Shown here in pieces: positions 21,862 through 23,450 of a DNA stretch of 23,450 nucleotides. The DNA is from a virus: positions 1-23,450 of IMG/VR virus record IMGVR_UViG_3300008450_007734; one strand, written 5' to 3'. The notes under the pieces were generated by a model, which saw only the letters and a program-made list of their open reading frames with translations, did no database searches and had not been told where the DNA came from. Within the stretch, counting starts at the first letter, position 1. Every line of letters begins with the position of its first letter. A program made the translations under genes and the position numbers.

Positions 21862-21960
21862 GCGGTTTTTTGCCGCACCCCCTACTGGGGTGAGGACCGC
21901 CGACAATCTTCGCCCTTGACAACAGTCTTAGGCATGAGGAGGGGACACATGGCGAGCATT

Positions 21961-23220
21961 CTACCACGCCCGCAGGCCGCGCACAAGGCGCAGACAAGCC
22001 TGCGCCCGCGTCGCTGCGGTGTAGAGCCACCGTCGCTGCTCCTCGTCGGTCTTGCCGATAATGCGGTCATGGTCGACGAGCACCCGCCGGGCCTGTGATC
22101 CCTGCGACTTGTGGCACGTCAGCGCCCACCCGTAGGTCATGATCAGGTCGTCGCGCTTCTTGCAGTCATCCCATCCAGGCGGCGTGCCCGCCGCGCGTAG
22201 CCGCATGGCCATGCGGTCGTCTTCGATGATCTGATCTCTGTAGTTGTCGAGCACCGCTTTGTCGGTTTCGTCGACGAGCGCCAGCGGTGTTCGTGCATAG
22301 CTAACCACGCAAACGTGACCAGGATCGAAGTCGCGAAACCGATCCACGCGCACAAGCTCGCCGTTGACCACGCCATGCTTCGGGCTGTTCATCAAAACCA
22401 TCATCACGTCGCCCGCTTCGGGCATGACGTCATCGCGCCCGCTGGCCCGCAATACGCGCCGCGCAAGCCGGTTGATGTGCACGCGCTGCCGATTCGTCCC
22501 GACTATGATCATCCCGTCGCCGTCGCCGTAGGTCCAGCGCACGGCCGCTTCGGACCCTTTGGCATGCATCTGCCCGCCGCGAAGGCAAACCAGCGGCGCC
22601 GAGCTTTCTGGTTCGCCACCGAGACTCATGGCGTAGGACAGCGCCGCGCCGATTGAGTCGGTGCGGACAAGCGACGCAAAGCGCAGGATCGGGCTTTCTT
22701 CTTCTTGACGGTGAATTGTCTCAAGCTTCCACGTCGGATGCGCCATGACGCCCGCGCTTCTGCCGATTGCGGGAAGCTGGAAATGGTCCCCAACGTAAAG
22801 AAACTTTGCGCCGGCCGCGCGCGCCTTGACGAGCAACCAGACGTCTTCTGTGAGCATCGACGCCTCGTCGACGACGACGACATCGGGCACATCCGCGTCA
22901 ACCTTTTGCCTCCATCGCAACTTGCCTTCATCGTCCTTGACCGGATGAAGAAATGCCCGATGGATCGTCGACACTTCGGCGTCGACGCCGTAGCGCGCCA
23001 GCGTGTCGCGTAGCACGAGCGCCGCCTTTCCGGTCGGTGCCACCCACGCCACGCGCACGCCGCGTCGCCGCCACTCCTGCGCCACTTGCGCAAGCGTGAA
23101 CGTCTTTCCACACCCGGCATAGCCCGCAAGCGTGGCGTCTTCGTCGCTGCCCTTGTCGATCGACCACGCCAAGATCCCATCGTATGCCCGCCGTTGATCG
23201 GGCGACATCGTGGCGCTCAT
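21961..23220 (-). CDS. RecD/Dda-like SF1 DNA helicase
   Basis: A 419-aa protein from ATG 23220, which overlaps the stop of the upstream gene (ATGA). All SF1B helicase motifs are visible: motif I GYAGCGKT (33-40), Ia APTGKAA (61-67), STIHRAF (84-90), motif II VVVDEASML (115-123), motif III GDHFQLPAIG (144-153), and the C-terminal UvrD_C_2-type LTCHKSQGSQ (367-376) with LYTAATRAQ (399-407). The length matches stand-alone phage helicases such as Dda rather than bacterial RecD, which has additional domains. It probably unwinds DNA during phage replication or recombination. It is the last gene of the replication region before the packaging block. No nuclease domain is fused. Confidence 0.93.
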   Translation of the reverse strand: MSATMSPDQRRAYDGILAWSIDKGSDEDATLAGYAGCGKTFTLAQVAQEWRRRGVRVAWVAPTGKAALVLRDTLARYGVDAEVSTIHRAFLHPVKDDEGKLRWRQKVDADVPDVVVVDEASMLTEDVWLLVKARAAGAKFLYVGDHFQLPAIGRSAGVMAHPTWKLETIHRQEEESPILRFASLVRTDSIGAALSYAMSLGGEPESSAPLVCLRGGQMHAKGSEAAVRWTYGDGDGMIIVGTNRQRVHINRLARRVLRASGRDDVMPEAGDVMMVLMNSPKHGVVNGELVRVDRFRDFDPGHVCVVSYARTPLALVDETDKAVLDNYRDQIIEDDRMAMRLRAAGTPPGWDDCKKRDDLIMTYGWALTCHKSQGSQARRVLVDHDRIIGKTDEEQRRWLYTAATRAQACLRLVRGLRAW

Positions 23221-23450
23221 CCCTCACCGTCCCTCGCCCCGGCCGGCGCCTTCGTCTTCACCTTGAGCAAGCCAGCCGTGCCGTACCGCTCCTCTTGCCC
23301 GCTCTCCTTCCAGAAGATCAGCACGTCTTGCACGCCGTCGGCGCCGAGGTTGGCCGACCGCATGAGGTTTGACCGCGTCAACGCCTCGCCGCGGTCGCTC
23401 AGGCGCGCCACCGCGCGGCGCACCTTCGCTACCTTGCGTTCCCACGGGTC
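23217..23450 (-). CDS. Unidentified protein, C-terminal part (cut by right edge)
   Basis: The frame is open from the right edge to TGA 23217, giving the last 77 residues. The fragment contains AKVRRAVARLSDRGEALTRS, then NLMRSANLGADGVQDVLIFW and a basic, Lys-rich end. The helix-turn pattern resembles a winged-helix DNA-binding tail such as occurs at the end of phage primase/helicase proteins. Coupling to a helicase supports a replication role, but the family cannot be named from this fragment. Confidence 0.6.
   Translation of the reverse strand, partial: DPWERKVAKVRRAVARLSDRGEALTRSNLMRSANLGADGVQDVLIFWKESGQEERYGTAGLLKVKTKAPAGARDGEG

Larger units (their letters stand above)
21196..21960. other. 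Gap of about 765 bp rich in dyads: candidate cos/pac site or origin
   Basis: Between the helicase stop and terS no large gene is convincing; only one 42-aa frame is a candidate. The gap holds, from right to left: nested hairpins 21861-21901, a 20-bp-arm inverted repeat 21799-21861, a near-perfect 18-bp palindrome 21773-21790, direct repeats near 21591-21632, a hairpin 21536-21556, a perfect 14-bp palindrome 21524-21537 and a hairpin 21252-21270. The section 21740-21870 is clearly richer in A and T than the rest of the window. Packaging sites commonly lie just before terS, and replication origins often near a helicase gene; either could be here. Confidence 0.5.

Noticed and set aside
21252-21970. 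CRISPR-like array from the repeats in the gap
   Set aside because: Repeats are about 9-11 bp with irregular spacing; no regular repeat-spacer structure.

Overview
The window is a strongly GC-rich (about two thirds G+C by eye) stretch of a tailed, siphovirus-like phage or prophage. Every gene I accept lies on the minus strand, so the genome is read from the right edge towards the left. No integrase, host housekeeping gene, tRNA, rRNA or CRISPR array was seen. The host cannot be named from the sequence; base composition only says a GC-rich bacterium.

In order of transcription: (1) 23450-21961, the end of a replication region: the tail of an unrecognised protein cut by the edge, then a RecD/Dda-like helicase whose start overlaps its stop. 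(2) 21960-21196, about 765 bp without a convincing large gene, full of palindromes, hairpins and short direct repeats, including an AT-richer block; it sits directly before the small terminase gene and is the best place for a cos/pac site or an origin. (3) 21195-14567, packaging and head: TerS, a small overlapping protein, TerL, portal, a Mu F-like minor head protein, a Mu G-like morphogenesis protein, scaffold and major capsid protein, closed by a strong hairpin terminator. (4) 14500-10895, accessory structural genes: four small proteins, a 374-aa probable structural protein and a 401-aa protein built from about 16 copies of a 21-residue repeat. (5) 10787-8753, a probable lysis cassette: a membrane-anchored coiled-coil protein, a holin-like protein, a C39-type cysteine peptidase, then a calcineurin-like metallophosphoesterase and an 83-aa membrane protein with a Glu-rich/Arg-rich tail. 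(6) 8752-1, neck and tail: connector-like, tail-terminator-like, tail tube, the tail assembly chaperone pair G/GT with a -1 frameshift site, tape measure, a distal-tail-like protein with an apparent inserted jelly-roll domain, and a large hub-like protein that runs off the left edge.

Most genes overlap by ATGA/GTGA or are separated by a few bases, so they probably form a few long transcripts. The larger gaps inside this run share a motif (GCGCTTAC / ATAAGCGC) placed 20-30 bp before the portal, scaffold, capsid and lysis genes. This is the most unusual regulatory signal here. The best supported mechanistic finding is the in-phase GGGAAAA heptamer that joins the two tail chaperone frames.
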